Position numbers and translations under genes: made by a program. Positions 1 to 7,136 of a stretch of 41,109 nucleotides of DNA are shown in pieces. Origin of the DNA: HGM04593 sp045661205 (GTDB lineage Bacteria > Bacteroidota > Bacteroidia > Bacteroidales > Bacteroidaceae); contig JAZRFE010000001.1 in assembly GCA_045661205.1 (NCBI GenBank), positions 1 through 41,109 on the forward strand, written 5' to 3'. The notes beneath the pieces were generated by a model, which was not told the DNA's origin, did no database searches, and was given only the letters and a program-made list of their open reading frames with translations. How positions within the stretch are numbered: the first letter of the stretch is position 1; each line of letters begins with the position of its first letter.

Positions 1-137
1 GAAAGCATCTAAGTGCGAAGCTCGCCACAAGATTAGATTTCGTTTAAGGGTCGTTGTAGACCACAACGTTGATAGGCTGCCGGTGTACGCACAGTAATGT
101 GTTTAGCCAAGCAGTACTAATTGCCCGAAAGCTTTTC
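1..137 (+). rRNA. 23S rRNA, 3' end (partial)
   Basis: The first ~137 bases are the end of large-subunit rRNA domain VI. Recognisable conserved blocks are the GAAAGCATCTAAG start, GATAGGCTGCCGGTGTACG and, near the end, GTACTAATTGCCCG. The gene continues to the left of the window. The 3' boundary is approximate, because it is set by pairing with the unseen 5' end. The 5S rRNA follows on the same strand after a spacer of about 145 bases with no tRNA, the usual 16S-23S-5S order. Confidence 0.95.
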
Positions 138-283
138 TTTAAAGAACTTTTTTTTGATAAGAAGTGATAAAGTTGAGCTATACATCCGGTTTTCTCTTTA
201 CTTGTGCAAAAAAGTGAGAGTTTGCTATATTTATAAAAAGGAATTTATTTCGTACAAATGAGTCATATATGAACATACTGATA

Positions 284-396
284 TTTAGGCGATCATAGCG
301 TTGGGGTTCCACCTCTTCCCATCCCGAACAGAGAAGTTAAGCCCACCCGCGCCGATGGTACTGCATTTAGTTGTGGGAGAGTAGGTCATCGCCACT
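284..396 (+). rRNA. 5S rRNA
   Basis: A complete 5S rRNA. It contains the conserved CCCATCCCGAACAGAGAAG and AAGCCC segments and GATGGTACTGC. The terminal helix is visible as GGCGAT (288-293) pairing with ATCGCC (388-393). The exact ends are uncertain by a few bases. Open reading frames across this stretch on the opposite strand are accidental. Confidence 0.95.
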
Positions 397-407
397 TTTT
401 TACTCCG

Positions 408-446
408 CGAGAGTTCCAAGCAATTGCTTAGAACTCTCGTTTTTTT
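408..446 (+). terminator. terminator of the rRNA operon
   Basis: A nine-base stem (408-416 with 431-439) encloses a loop that is itself self-complementary (AAGC/GCTT around AATT). Seven T follow at 440-446. It sits 12 bases after the 5S rRNA, so it ends the rRNA transcript. Confidence 0.85.
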
Positions 447-502
447 GTGTGTATACATCTGCTTGCCGAGTGAGGCGCATTGTCTCCTTTCCATTATCGC
501 GT

Positions 503-539
503 AAAAAAAGCGATGGCGTGCCTTTCTGACACGCCATCG
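503..539 (-). terminator. terminator after pfkA
   Basis: A ten-base GC-rich stem (511-520 with 530-539) has a run of seven A on its left (503-509). Read on the minus strand this is a stem followed by seven T, 26 bases after the pfkA stop codon. It closes the leftward porQ-cmk-ispH-pfkA unit and lies back to back with the rRNA terminator. Confidence 0.8.
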
Positions 540-564
540 TTGCTTTATTTGTTGTATCGCACTA

Positions 565-1551
565 TTATGATGCCATAATCTCCTGAGCGCGTACAACGTC
601 TTTATCAAGGGGTTTATCGTCTTTGATAGCCTTTGTGAAGGGTATGTAGACAATCTCGTTGTTACGCAGACCTACCATGATGTTGCGCTGGCCTTCGAGC
701 AGTGACTCTATGGCAGCCACGCCCAGACGGCTGGCGAGGATGCGGTCGCTTGCTGTGGGGCTGCCACCACGTTGCAGGTATCCGAGGATAGATACGCGTA
801 CGTCGAGCTCGGGGAACTTTTCGCGCATGTTCTCGGCAACTTCCATAATGTTGTAGTCTTTCTCACGACCTTCGGCGAAGAGTACGATACTGCTGCTCTT
901 TGTGCGACGCAGACCGTTTGAGATGAACTGTGTTATCTTTTCAAATTCGGGGTCAATCTCGGGCAATACGCATGCCTCGGCTCCTGTTGCGATGGTTCCA
1001 TTGAGGGCGAGGAAGCCTGCGTCGCGACCCATTACCTTTACGATGAAGAGACGCTGGTGTGACGAGGCTGTGTCGCGTATTTTGTCGATGCACACCATGA
1101 TGGTGTTCAGTGCTGTGTCGTAGCCGATGGTGGTGTCGGTACCGTAGAGGTCGTTGTCGATGGTACCGGGTAGTGCGATACAGGGGATGTCGAACTCTTT
1201 GGCGAGGTTGTAGGCTCCTGTGATTGAGCCGTCACCGCCAACGACCACGAGGGCATCAATGCCTTCGCGCTGCATTGTCTCGTAAGCGAGTGCACGGCCT
1301 TCGGGTGTCTTGAACTCTTCGCAACGGCTGGTCTTGAGAATGGTTCCTCCGCGCTGTATGATGTTGCTGACATCGTGTGTCTGGAACTCTTTAATTTCGC
1401 CTGTTATGAGGCCTTTGTAGCCACGGTAGATGGCTTTTACCCTTAGTCCGTGATATATTGCCGCACGTGTGATTGCGCGTATGGCTGCGTTCATGCCGGG
1501 AGCGTCACCTCCGGAGGTCAGTATTCCGACGCATTTAATCTCTTTTCCCAT
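565..1551 (-). CDS. pfkA: ATP-dependent 6-phosphofructokinase
   Basis: Phosphorylates fructose 6-phosphate to the 1,6-bisphosphate, the committed step of glycolysis, in the cytosol. The 328-residue product has the usual length for bacterial PfkA. Seen in order: the glycine-rich GGDAPGMNAAIR at about 14-25, GGDGS at 105-109, PGTIDND at 128-134 with the catalytic Asp132, and MGRDAG. Gly after GGD and Gly129 before TIDND mark the ATP-dependent type; pyrophosphate-dependent enzymes carry Asp and Lys at these places. I chose the ATG at 1551 because the family signature starts a few residues later; the frame stays open further upstream, but that part lies inside ispH and matches nothing. It is the last gene of the porQ-cmk-ispH-pfkA unit, 11 bases after the ispH stop. 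Confidence 0.95.
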   Translation of the reverse strand: MGKEIKCVGILTSGGDAPGMNAAIRAITRAAIYHGLRVKAIYRGYKGLITGEIKEFQTHDVSNIIQRGGTILKTSRCEEFKTPEGRALAYETMQREGIDALVVVGGDGSITGAYNLAKEFDIPCIALPGTIDNDLYGTDTTIGYDTALNTIMVCIDKIRDTASSHQRLFIVKVMGRDAGFLALNGTIATGAEACVLPEIDPEFEKITQFISNGLRRTKSSSIVLFAEGREKDYNIMEVAENMREKFPELDVRVSILGYLQRGGSPTASDRILASRLGVAAIESLLEGQRNIMVGLRNNEIVYIPFTKAIKDDKPLDKDVVRAQEIMAS

Positions 1552-1562
1552 AGTATTATATA

Positions 1563-2438
1563 TTAGATGTTTATTCCTTTGTGTTTGAGTATCGCTTGTT
1601 TGCAGTCCTCCATCAACCATTTGGGGGTGGATGTTGCTCCGCATATTCCCACTGATGTTACTCCGTCGAGCAGTGCGAAGTCTATCTCTTTTGCACTCTC
1701 CACCTGGTATGTGTTGGGGTTTACTCTTTTGCACTCTCCGAAGAGTATTTTGCCGTTAGAGCTTTTGCGTCCGCAGACGAATATTATCAGTTCGTGTGTA
1801 CGTGCAAATTCGCTTATTCCGTTCATTCTGTTTGCTACCTGTCGGCAGACGGTGTCGTAGAACTCGAACTTTTTCTCGGGCGAAATGTAGCTGTGTATTG
1901 TTTCGGCTATCTGTTTGTAGCCCTCGAGCGATTTTGTTGTCTGTGAGTAGAGATAGGTGTTGCACTCTTTGTCGAGTTTTTCTATCTGTGCGGGGCTTTC
2001 CACGACGATGGCGTTGCCATGTGTCTGTCCCACAAGGCCGAGCACTTCGGCGTGTCCTGCCTGTCCGTATATCACTATCTGGCGTTCTTCGTCGGTGCTG
2101 TTCTCCCACTTCTGCTTGATGCGTTGTTGTAGTTTGAGCACCACAGGGCATGTTGCGTCTATCAGCTCAAGGTTGTTCTCCTTGGCGATGGCGTATGTCT
2201 CGGGCGGCTCGCCATGAGCGCGCAGCAACACTTTGGCGTTGTGCAGGTTGCGATACTCTTCGTGGTCGATGGTCACAAGTCCCAACTTCTTCAGGCGTTC
2301 GCACTCCTTGCTGTTGTGCACGATGTCTCCCAGACAGTACAGTGTTGCACCGTTCTTAAGTTCCTCCTCGGCCTTTTTGATTGCTGTTGTTACTCCGAAG
2401 CAGAAACCTGAAAATTCATCTATCTCTACTTTTATCAT
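1563..2438 (-). CDS. ispH: 4-hydroxy-3-methylbut-2-enyl diphosphate reductase
   Basis: Last enzyme of the non-mevalonate isoprenoid pathway, an iron-sulfur reductase that makes isopentenyl and dimethylallyl diphosphate. At 291 residues it is a single-domain IspH of normal length. The three cluster cysteines are Cys13 (FCFGV), Cys97 (DATCP) and Cys198 (DTVCRQ). Substrate-binding His41 and His75 and the proton-relay glutamate Glu131 (GHAEVLG) are present. The start at 2438 overlaps the stop of cmk as ATGA, which argues for translational coupling and against the in-frame start 36 bases upstream. An isoprenyl synthase that would use its products lies about 3 kb away at 5436. Confidence 0.95.
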   Translation of the reverse strand: MIKVEIDEFSGFCFGVTTAIKKAEEELKNGATLYCLGDIVHNSKECERLKKLGLVTIDHEEYRNLHNAKVLLRAHGEPPETYAIAKENNLELIDATCPVVLKLQQRIKQKWENSTDEERQIVIYGQAGHAEVLGLVGQTHGNAIVVESPAQIEKLDKECNTYLYSQTTKSLEGYKQIAETIHSYISPEKKFEFYDTVCRQVANRMNGISEFARTHELIIFVCGRKSSNGKILFGECKRVNPNTYQVESAKEIDFALLDGVTSVGICGATSTPKWLMEDCKQAILKHKGINI

Positions 2439-3124
2439 TGCTCTGCAATCTTTTTGTATTGTTCGCACAGCCACTGCAACTGTCCGTCGATGGTCATGTT
2501 GCCGTTGTCGAGCAGCAGGGCATCGTCGGCCTTGCGCAGAGGGCTTATCTCGCGTGTCTGGTCCAGATGGTCGCGCTCTACGACGTTGGCAAGAATCTCT
2601 TCATAGTCGGGCTGGCTGCCGCGTGCCACAAGCTCGTCGTAGCGTCTGCGTGCGCGCACTTCGGCACTTGCGGTGACGAATATCTTCATCTCGGCATCGG
2701 GGAACACTGTTGTTCCTATGTCGCGACCATCCATTACAATGCCTTTGGCTTTGCCCATCTCGCGCTGCTGCTCTATGAGTGCTGTGCGCACAAAGTCGAG
2801 GGCTGCCACGCGGCTGACGTAGCGCGATACTTCGAGTGTGCGTATCTCGTTCTCTACGTTCACACCGTTGAGGTAGGTGATGGAATTTTTTGTCTCAGCG
2901 TCGGTGCCGAAGGTTATTTTTATGTCGCCCATTGCAGAACGCAGTTTCTCTGTGTCAATCTCTTCGTTGGCGATTATTCCATTCTGCATGCAGTAGAGGG
3001 CTACGGCGCGATACATAGCTCCGCTATCGAAATAAAGGTAGTTGATGTTGCGTGCAAGGGCTTTCGCCATGGTGCTTTTTCCGCATGACGAAAATCCGTC
3101 TATTGCTATTACTATTTTTTTCAT
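2435..3124 (-). CDS. cmk: cytidylate kinase
   Basis: Phosphorylates CMP and dCMP with ATP in pyrimidine nucleotide recycling. The 229-residue protein has the P-loop GFSSCGKST (10-18), the substrate-binding YFDSGAMYR, the DGRDIGTTVFPDA segment and an arginine-rich lid (RARRRYDEL), all typical of bacterial Cmk. The ATG at 3124 overlaps the porQ stop as ATGA, and its own stop overlaps the ispH start in the same way. No residue appears to be missing. Confidence 0.95.
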   Translation of the reverse strand: MKKIVIAIDGFSSCGKSTMAKALARNINYLYFDSGAMYRAVALYCMQNGIIANEEIDTEKLRSAMGDIKITFGTDAETKNSITYLNGVNVENEIRTLEVSRYVSRVAALDFVRTALIEQQREMGKAKGIVMDGRDIGTTVFPDAEMKIFVTASAEVRARRRYDELVARGSQPDYEEILANVVERDHLDQTREISPLRKADDALLLDNGNMTIDGQLQWLCEQYKKIAEQ

Positions 3125-4107
3125 AAAGTGTAAGATATATTAAACAGCAGCGACGACGACGAAACGTGTAGTTTGCTGTACGACGCTCCCAATTTTACTC
3201 TTTTTACTGCAAGGCTTGCGCCTGCTGTTATTCCATCCCACTTGCTGCCTGCCACCGATAACTCCTGCGATATGCGGTAGTTGTATCCCAATGACACTTG
3301 CAAGTTGTCGCCCAACAACAGGTCGGCACCGAAAATAGCATGCTTGAACAGCATCTCGCCCAGGTTGTCCTCGCTGCCGTCGGCATTGTAGAAGTATTTT
3401 TTGTCCCAATGGTTCAGGTTGTTGAGTGTTACCGAGAGGCGCAACGGCGCGTGGGCAAAGCGTTTGGTGAATCCGAGCTGTATGTCGAATGGTAGTTTTT
3501 CGGTCTTGTCGTCAAAGGCTTTTACCTGCCCACCAAGATTGTTGAGTGTCAGCGAAGCCGAAAAATTTTTCTCCTCGTCGTAGTAGTTCAGTCCCAAATC
3601 CACACCCAACGCGACAGACGAGTAGCTCTCGTACTTCGATGTGATGAACTTACCCGATACACCTCCGCTGAGCATGTCGGTGAGCAGATAACTGTACATT
3701 ATTTTCACTTCAATATCTTTGGCTGCGAAGCTGCCTGTGGCACTGTTATTCTCGTCGTAACCGTCGAACGAACCGTAGTCCACGTAGCGTGCTGAGACAG
3801 CTCCCACAGAACGGTCGCCCAGAACTTTGTTGAACATCGCGCCGGCAACCTTACTGTCGGTGATGTATGTCATGTAATTGAGGTTAAGTGTGTTGTCCGA
3901 CGCGTTTATCAGCAGTGCGGGGTTGTGGTAGCCGAGTGTTACATCATCCTCGATGAGTGAAATGTTGTTGCCACCAAGAGCTGCTGCGTGTGCCGAAATG
4001 GGCAGTCGCAAAAAGTTAAACACAGCGGCACTCTCCTGTGCGAATGTGGCGCAGCAGAGTATCATCGTCGTCAGAAGTATGTATGCTCTTTTTCTCACTT
4101 TTTCCAA
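3121..4107 (-). CDS. porQ: type IX secretion system protein PorQ
   Basis: Outer-membrane beta-barrel related to PorV/FadL and part of the type IX secretion machinery, which exports cargo across the outer membrane of Bacteroidetes. Seen: a signal peptide of about 24 residues ending ATFAQ, the N-terminal block AVFNFLRLPISAHAAALGG, which is typical of PorQ (compare PorV), an early YHNPALL motif, alternating beta-strand character throughout, and a C-terminus ending in YTL. Length (328) fits. I recall the same neighbour order, porQ-cmk-ispH, in Porphyromonas gingivalis, which supports the call. It heads the leftward operon and has a good promoter at 4142-4171. Other type IX components are not in the window, so whether the system is complete is unknown. 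Confidence 0.85.
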   Translation of the reverse strand: MEKVRKRAYILLTTMILCCATFAQESAAVFNFLRLPISAHAAALGGNNISLIEDDVTLGYHNPALLINASDNTLNLNYMTYITDSKVAGAMFNKVLGDRSVGAVSARYVDYGSFDGYDENNSATGSFAAKDIEVKIMYSYLLTDMLSGGVSGKFITSKYESYSSVALGVDLGLNYYDEEKNFSASLTLNNLGGQVKAFDDKTEKLPFDIQLGFTKRFAHAPLRLSVTLNNLNHWDKKYFYNADGSEDNLGEMLFKHAIFGADLLLGDNLQVSLGYNYRISQELSVAGSKWDGITAGASLAVKRVKLGASYSKLHVSSSSLLFNISYTL

Positions 4108-4141
4108 ATTTAGCAGGGTTGTGGCATTTCCTCACCCCTTG

Positions 4142-4171
4142 CAAAGATAGTGCAAGCCGAGCGCAATACAA
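4142..4171 (-). promoter_or_regulatory. promoter of the porQ operon
   Basis: On the minus strand a TTG (4171-4169) is followed after 19 bases by TATCTTTG (4149-4142). This fits the Bacteroidetes consensus TTG-N19-TAnnTTTG. Transcription would begin about 7 bases further on and leave a leader of roughly 25-30 bases before porQ. No other candidate of this quality lies upstream of porQ. Confidence 0.6.
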
Positions 4172-4410
4172 AAAAAGCTGGCTTTTTTTTATTGCCGAGG
4201 CGCCGCCTATCTTATTTAAAGATAGTGCAAGCCGCTTTTGCATTCTCCCGAGGCGCCGCCTATCTTATTTAAAGATAGTGCAAGCCGCTTTTGCTTTCTC
4301 CCGAGGCGCCGCCTATCTTATCAAAAGATAGTGCAAGCCGCTTTTTGGCATTCTCCCGAGGCGCCGCCTATCTTATCAAAAGATAGTGCAAGCCGCTTTT
4401 TGCATTCTCC
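4143..4410. repeat. tandem repeat, four 53-55 bp units plus a partial copy
   Basis: Four head-to-tail copies lie at 4197-4249, 4250-4302, 4303-4357 and 4358-4410. Each begins GAGGCGCCGCC and ends with CTCC or CTCCC. The copies differ at only a few bases. Each holds a seven-base inverted repeat, CTATCTT/AAGATAG, whose five-base loop is ATTTA in the first two copies and ATCAA in the last two. The segment AAAGATAGTGCAAGCCG in every unit also occurs once in the porQ promoter (4143-4159), so the units look like amplified promoter sequence. The -7 box in the copies has lost its final G, so they are probably poor promoters. No unique spacers are present, so this is not a CRISPR array. Confidence 0.9.
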
Positions 4411-4592
4411 TTTTTTATATATTGGAAATGCAATTTTTCTCTTTCTTCCAAAAAAGCTCCGAAAGTTATAAAAACTCCGAAATGCTACGTTAATATCCAA
4501 GAAAACAGCCTCTTTTTTACGATTTTAGAAATAATTTTATTTGAAAATAAAAAAAATGGATTAATTCTCTGTGGATATAGAAAAATATTGTT

Positions 4593-4600
4593 TATTTTTG
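4593..4600 (+). promoter_or_regulatory. candidate -7 box for the TonB-like gene
   Basis: TATTTTTG matches TAnnTTTG and lies 30 bases before the start codon at 4631. No clear TTG is found at the -33 position, so the call is weak. Confidence 0.4.
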
Positions 4601-4630
4601 CCAAACGGAAAATAAATACAAATTAATATA

Positions 4631-5362
4631 ATGGACAGTACAAAGAAATTCCAAGAGAATGAAAACGAGATTCTCGAGGTGAAAAAGAGCCGCAAGGCCG
4701 ACCTCGAGCGTCACAAAAGTACATGGCTTCTTATCGGCTATGTGCTCGTTTTCGCTGCATTGTTTGTGGCTTTTGAGTGGACAGCCACAGAGCGTAAAGA
4801 GAGTGGTATGGTGATTAGCGCCGGAGTACTTCTCGAAGAAGAGGTGATGATTCCCATTACTTTGCCCGAGAAAAAGGTTGTTCCTCCCCCTCCCGAAGCA
4901 AAGCAGATTACCGACCTTCTTGAAATCGTTGAAGACGACGCCGAAATCGAGGAGACAGAGATTATCTCTGTTGAGGACCAGGGTGAGGTCGTTGAAATTA
5001 ACGAGAACATGAACATTGTTGTTGAGGAACTTCCCGAGGAGGAGACCATCTACAATGTGGTTGAGGATCAGCCCGAGTTCCCCGGTGGTATGCAGGCATT
5101 GATGAAGTATCTCAGAGATAACATCAAATACCCCAGCATCAGCCGTCAGAACAACTCACAGGGTCGTGCATACATCAGTTTCGTTGTAAACACCGATGGT
5201 TCTATTACCGATGTAGAGGTGATGAAGGGTACAGGTGACGTATACCTCGACAAGGAGGCTGTTCGCGTGGTATCCGGAATGCCCAAATGGAAGCCCGGAA
5301 AACAGCAGGGTAAGACTGTACGTGTGAAATTTACACTTCCTGTAATGTTCAGGTTGCAGTAA
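4631..5362 (+). CDS. energy transducer TonB-family protein
   Basis: TonB passes energy from the inner-membrane proton gradient to outer-membrane receptors. The 243-residue protein has a charged cytoplasmic N-terminus (1-30), one membrane helix (about 31-49), a short proline stretch (PPPP at 85-88), a very acidic periplasmic linker (about 92-140) and a C-terminal TonB domain. That domain starts with the Bacteroidetes signature QPEFPGG and continues with YPSISR, a GSITDVEV strand and MPKWKPGKQQGK. The Glu/Asp-rich linker replaces the Pro/Lys-rich one of enterobacterial TonB. It stands alone: no exbB, exbD or receptor gene is adjacent. A strong terminator follows. The family is certain, but its receptor partners cannot be told. 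Confidence 0.85.
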   Translation: MDSTKKFQENENEILEVKKSRKADLERHKSTWLLIGYVLVFAALFVAFEWTATERKESGMVISAGVLLEEEVMIPITLPEKKVVPPPPEAKQITDLLEIVEDDAEIEETEIISVEDQGEVVEINENMNIVVEELPEEETIYNVVEDQPEFPGGMQALMKYLRDNIKYPSISRQNNSQGRAYISFVVNTDGSITDVEVMKGTGDVYLDKEAVRVVSGMPKWKPGKQQGKTVRVKFTLPVMFRLQ

Positions 5363-5379
5363 TAAAATAGAAATATAAG

Positions 5380-5413
5380 CAAGAGGCTGCATCGATGCAG
5401 CCTCTTGTTTTTT
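5380..5413 (+). terminator. terminator after the TonB-like gene
   Basis: A thirteen-base stem (5380-5392 with 5395-5407) closes on a two-base turn and is followed by six T (5408-5413). It lies 17 bases after the stop codon and isolates this gene from the next one. Confidence 0.85.
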
Positions 5414-5435
5414 ACAACAATAAACAGTAAGAATT

Positions 5436-6410
5436 ATGTATAATTGGGAAGAGATTCGCAATCAGGTAAATGATTTTATAGCTGCTCTCAAGTATGAGCG
5501 TGCTCCCGAGAAATTGTACGAACCGATAACATATACATTACAGCAGGGAGGCAAACGCATACGTCCTGTGATTTTCCTCATGGCCTACAACCTCTTTAAA
5601 GAGGATATCGAGAAAGCACTCTATCCGGCTGTGGCTATGGAGGTATACCACAACTACACTCTCATTCACGACGATGTGATGGACAAGGCCGACATACGTC
5701 GCGGACTCCCCACAGTGTGGGCAAAATGGGGCGAGAGTCCTGCCATACTTTCGGGCGACACAATGCTTGTACTTGCCTATGAGTTCATGGCAAACGTACC
5801 CGACGACAAACTGCGTGCAACGATGGCTATCTTCACCGAAATGGCTAAGGAGATAGGCGAGGGACAGCAGTTCGACATGGAGTTCGAGACACGAAACGAC
5901 GTCGCCGAGGCGGAATATATAAACATGATAAGACTCAAGACCTCTGTGCTTATTGCCAACTGCATGAAGATGGGCGCGATGCTTGCCGGAGCTTCTCAGC
6001 AGGATGCCGACAACCTCTACGCCTATGGCGAAACAGTGGGTCTTGCATTCCAGTTGCAGGATGACCTTCTCGATGTATACGGCGACCCTAAAATCTTCGG
6101 AAAAAAGATTGGCGGAGACATCTGTTGCAATAAAAAGACATTCTTGCTGATAAAGGCATTGGAACTTGCATCGCCTGCACAGCGCGAGGAGATGGAGCGT
6201 CGCATGGCACAGGAGAATTTCGACGCCGAAGAGAAGGTTGCCTATTTCACCGCACTATATAACGAGCTTGGCGTAAAGAAAATTTGCGAGGATAGAATTG
6301 CTGCGCTCTTTGGCGACTGCGACCGCTACATCGATGCTGTCTCTGTGCCGGCCGACCGCAAAGAGGCGATCAGAAACTTTGCCGACTCTCTTTTAAACAG
6401 AATACACTAA
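5436..6410 (+). CDS. polyprenyl (isoprenyl diphosphate) synthase
   Basis: Condenses isopentenyl diphosphate onto allylic diphosphates to make linear prenyl chains. Seen: GGKRIRP at 38-44, the first aspartate-rich motif DDVMD at 79-83 followed by RRG, and the second motif DDLLD at 209-213. The 324-residue length fits the family. The first motif is the short DDxxD type, without the two-residue insertion of IspA-type farnesyl synthases. Tyr74 lies five residues before it, where an aromatic side chain usually stops elongation at C15-C20. I therefore infer a farnesyl or geranylgeranyl synthase rather than a long-chain quinone-tail enzyme, but assigning product from sequence is uncertain. It opens a rightward cluster with the next two genes. 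Confidence 0.85.
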   Translation: MYNWEEIRNQVNDFIAALKYERAPEKLYEPITYTLQQGGKRIRPVIFLMAYNLFKEDIEKALYPAVAMEVYHNYTLIHDDVMDKADIRRGLPTVWAKWGESPAILSGDTMLVLAYEFMANVPDDKLRATMAIFTEMAKEIGEGQQFDMEFETRNDVAEAEYINMIRLKTSVLIANCMKMGAMLAGASQQDADNLYAYGETVGLAFQLQDDLLDVYGDPKIFGKKIGGDICCNKKTFLLIKALELASPAQREEMERRMAQENFDAEEKVAYFTALYNELGVKKICEDRIAALFGDCDRYIDAVSVPADRKEAIRNFADSLLNRIH

Positions 6411-6416
6411 GCTGTA

Positions 6417-7136
6417 ATGCCTTATAGAAGATTACCTAACACCGACCAGGCGCGTATAAGAGCGTTGAGGATGGCTGTCGATAGTTGCGTGCAGGGTGGT
6501 GTGTACACCAATACCCTCAAACACAACACATATGCTACGGCCAAGAATTTCCTCGAGAAGTTCGAGCGCGAGGTTGCTGTGTATAAAAAATGTGTCTCCG
6601 AACAATCCTCGAAGCGTGGAAATGCAAAGTACGAGGCAGCCTTTAAAAGTGCCCGCATGTATGTGATGCACTTTTTGCAGGTGTTCTCCATGGCTGTGAT
6701 GCGTGGCGAGATTGCCCGTGCCAAAAGAGCCTACTACGGCCTGTCTCCCGAGGATGATTCCCTGCCCACAATTACCCTGGAGAGTGCTGTACTCGAATGG
6801 AGCAAAAAGATTGTCGAGGGCGAGCGCAAAAGGCAAGGCGAGGGTGGTGTTCCCATCTATAACCCAACTATGGGGCGTGTCTCCGTAGCGTGCGACCTCT
6901 TCAAGGATATGTACGACCGTCAGCAGCGTCTGCAACAGAGCACTGCCGAGGCGTTGCATAATGTGGCTGCCATGCGTGCCGAGTGCGACGAGATAATCCT
7001 CGGCGTTTGGGAAGAGATAGAGACGGCATTTGCTTCGCTCGAGGGCGAGGAGAAATTGAAAAAATGTGCCCAATACGGCATTATATATTACACACGTCGC
7101 GACAGAAAGAAAAAAGAAAAGAACGAAGATGATTGA
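6417..7136 (+). CDS. conserved hypothetical helical protein
   Basis: I do not recognise a family. The 239-residue product has no signal peptide or membrane segment and is rich in Arg, Lys, Glu and Ala, so it should be a soluble, mainly alpha-helical cytosolic protein. It ends in a very basic tail (RRDRKKKEKN) followed by acidic residues. The start at 6417 lies 6 bases after the prenyl synthase stop, and its 3' end overlaps tatD by 8 bases, so it is co-transcribed and probably translationally coupled with both. The tail could bind nucleic acid, but this is a guess. Confidence 0.7.
   Translation: MPYRRLPNTDQARIRALRMAVDSCVQGGVYTNTLKHNTYATAKNFLEKFEREVAVYKKCVSEQSSKRGNAKYEAAFKSARMYVMHFLQVFSMAVMRGEIARAKRAYYGLSPEDDSLPTITLESAVLEWSKKIVEGERKRQGEGGVPIYNPTMGRVSVACDLFKDMYDRQQRLQQSTAEALHNVAAMRAECDEIILGVWEEIETAFASLEGEEKLKKCAQYGIIYYTRRDRKKKEKNEDD

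Larger units (their letters stand above)
4108..4630. other. long intergenic region between porQ and the TonB-like gene
   Basis: A 523-base gap between divergent genes. It holds the porQ promoter (4142-4171), a short AT-rich hairpin (4170-4189), the four-copy tandem repeat and, from 4411 on, AT-rich DNA with a -7 box for the rightward gene. A short direct repeat, CTCCGAAA, occurs twice between 4455 and 4485. I find no convincing coding sequence or RNA gene here. Confidence 0.7.

Noticed and set aside
285..653. Open frame across the 5S rRNA and its terminator
   Set aside because: It overlaps a conserved RNA gene, two terminators and the end of pfkA; no protein family fits.
4170..4189. A hairpin of A and T runs with GC tip near the porQ promoter, possible terminator
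   Set aside because: It overlaps the -33 element of porQ and no transcript would need to end there; it is most likely a chance homopolymer pairing.
4197..4410. Regular repeats that look like a CRISPR array
   Set aside because: The units are contiguous with no unique spacers and no cas genes are present; this is a plain tandem repeat.
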